Assembly (NCBI GenBank): GCA_902797195.1
Contig: CADBRY010000066.1
Span: 1-5,491 of the forward strand
DNA from: an uncultured Eubacteriales bacterium
GTDB lineage: Bacteria; Bacillota; Clostridia; Peptostreptococcales; Anaerovoracaceae
Reading direction: 5' to 3'
DNA length: 5,491 nt
Of the stretch, positions 4,925 through 5,491 are shown piece after piece. A program made the position numbers and the translations under genes. Numbering within the stretch: the stretch's first letter is position 1; every line of letters begins with the position of its first letter. The notes beneath the pieces were generated by a model. It had not been told where the DNA came from and made no database searches. It saw only the letters and a program-made list of their open reading frames with translations.

Positions 4925-4971
4925 TGCCTCGTAGTGTATAGGTGATAGCTATTGCAGAAGGAGGCGAGAAA

Positions 4972-5491
4972 ATGAGGAAAATCGTTAAACTTTTAGTGAC
5001 CGCGGTGCTGTTGGCTTTGCTTGCGTGGACCATAACCGCCTGCGGAGGCGGAGAGTCGTCCGACACCGGTGGTGATGAGGAGAAGGCAGCGAAGGATGAA
5101 GAGTCCAAAAGCGGCTATACGGCCAGCGAGGTGACTTCGGATCTTTCTATGGCTGAAGACGTTAAAACCTTCTATGATAATGTGGATCTGAAATATGCCT
5201 ACGACCTTACATATGAGCTGGCATACAACGACGACGAACTTGTTGACGGTCCTTTGGGATGGAGATCCGCAGGTTCCGATGCTGAACACAGAACCGCCGA
5301 CTTTCTGCAGAAGGAGATGGAGAAGATCGGTCTTCAGAATGTGGACAAGGTGGGAGTGCCCTGCGATAAGTTCCAGTTCAACGACTCCCAGCTGACAATA
5401 GCTGACACGGATATCGATATCAAACCCGCGTCCTATCAGTGCAACGGTACGGGAACAGAAGGACTTGAAGCGGAGATAGTCGATGTGGGAA
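4972..5491 (+). CDS. Secreted lipoprotein, probable M28-family metallopeptidase, N-terminal part (runs off right edge)
   Basis: The first 173 residues are present; the frame is open to the edge. Residues 1-23 form a lipoprotein signal peptide (basic MRKIVK, hydrophobic core, then TITAC with Cys24 as the lipid-bearing residue). A flexible, acidic spacer follows (about 25-60, rich in Gly, Ser, Asp, Glu, Lys), typical for a protein tethered to the outer face of the membrane. From about 75 on it resembles the start of PA-domain-containing M28 aminopeptidases: DLTYELAYNDDELVDG, then the family-like GWRSAGSDAEHRTADFLQKE (96-115, compare G-R-x-x-GS-x-x-E in this family), MEKIGLQNV and a beta-rich segment leading into a probable PA insert. 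The zinc ligands lie beyond the window, so activity cannot be confirmed. The ATG is well supported by AAGGAGG (4958-4964) seven bases upstream. Such enzymes release amino acids from external peptides; that role is inferred. Confidence 0.75.
   Translation, partial: MRKIVKLLVTAVLLALLAWTITACGGGESSDTGGDEEKAAKDEESKSGYTASEVTSDLSMAEDVKTFYDNVDLKYAYDLTYELAYNDDELVDGPLGWRSAGSDAEHRTADFLQKEMEKIGLQNVDKVGVPCDKFQFNDSQLTIADTDIDIKPASYQCNGTGTEGLEAEIVDVG

Noticed and set aside
4926..4965. GCCTC/GAGGC pairing that would cover the lipoprotein ribosome binding site
   Set aside because: The left arm lies between the -10 box and the predicted transcription start, so it would mostly not be in the RNA.

Overview
The window looks like a chromosomal housekeeping segment of a Gram-positive anaerobe of the Bacillota, most likely class Clostridia. 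The reasons are an RNase M5 gene (a protein of low-GC Gram-positives), strong AGGAG-type ribosome binding sites, extended -10 promoters (TGnTATAAT), a CCA-encoding tRNA gene, a lipoprotein signal peptide, and moderate GC content. The family or genus cannot be fixed from sequence reading alone. Nothing in it looks like a phage, insertion sequence, CRISPR array or defence island.

Layout from left to right. (1) The 5' part of deoC (deoxyribose-phosphate aldolase) runs leftward off the edge. (2) A 114-bp divergent gap holds an imperfect 29-bp palindrome. (3) rnmV (RNase M5, 5S rRNA maturation) runs rightward. (4) It meets purB (adenylosuccinate lyase), which runs leftward, with 16 bp between the two stop codons. 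The purB transcription terminator appears to lie inside the last codons of rnmV. (5) Just upstream of purB is a 39-codon gene for a single-span membrane peptide whose stop codon overlaps the purB ribosome binding site. (6) A compact divergent promoter region follows. (7) A cation diffusion facilitator with a manganese-type metal site and a doubled cytoplasmic domain, then purC (SAICAR synthetase), run rightward as a probable operon. (8) A single tRNA-Val(GAC) gene has its own promoter, a hairpin leader and a terminator. (9) The N-terminal third or so of a secreted lipoprotein resembling M28-family zinc peptidases runs off the right edge.

Functional logic. PurC makes SAICAR and PurB converts SAICAR to AICAR, so two consecutive steps of de novo purine synthesis are read outward from one shared promoter region, each together with a membrane protein: the 39-residue peptide with purB and the probable Mn2+ exporter with purC. 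Both enzymes are of the longer sequence type rather than the short Bacillus type. deoC at the left edge belongs to deoxynucleoside breakdown, but its own control looks separate.

The most noteworthy points are the unannotated small membrane protein coupled to purB, the purB terminator embedded in rnmV coding sequence, the shared divergent promoter, and a 10-bp hairpin at the predicted 5' end of the pre-tRNA. I did not find a clearly new multi-gene system. The small protein is the best candidate for something undescribed.
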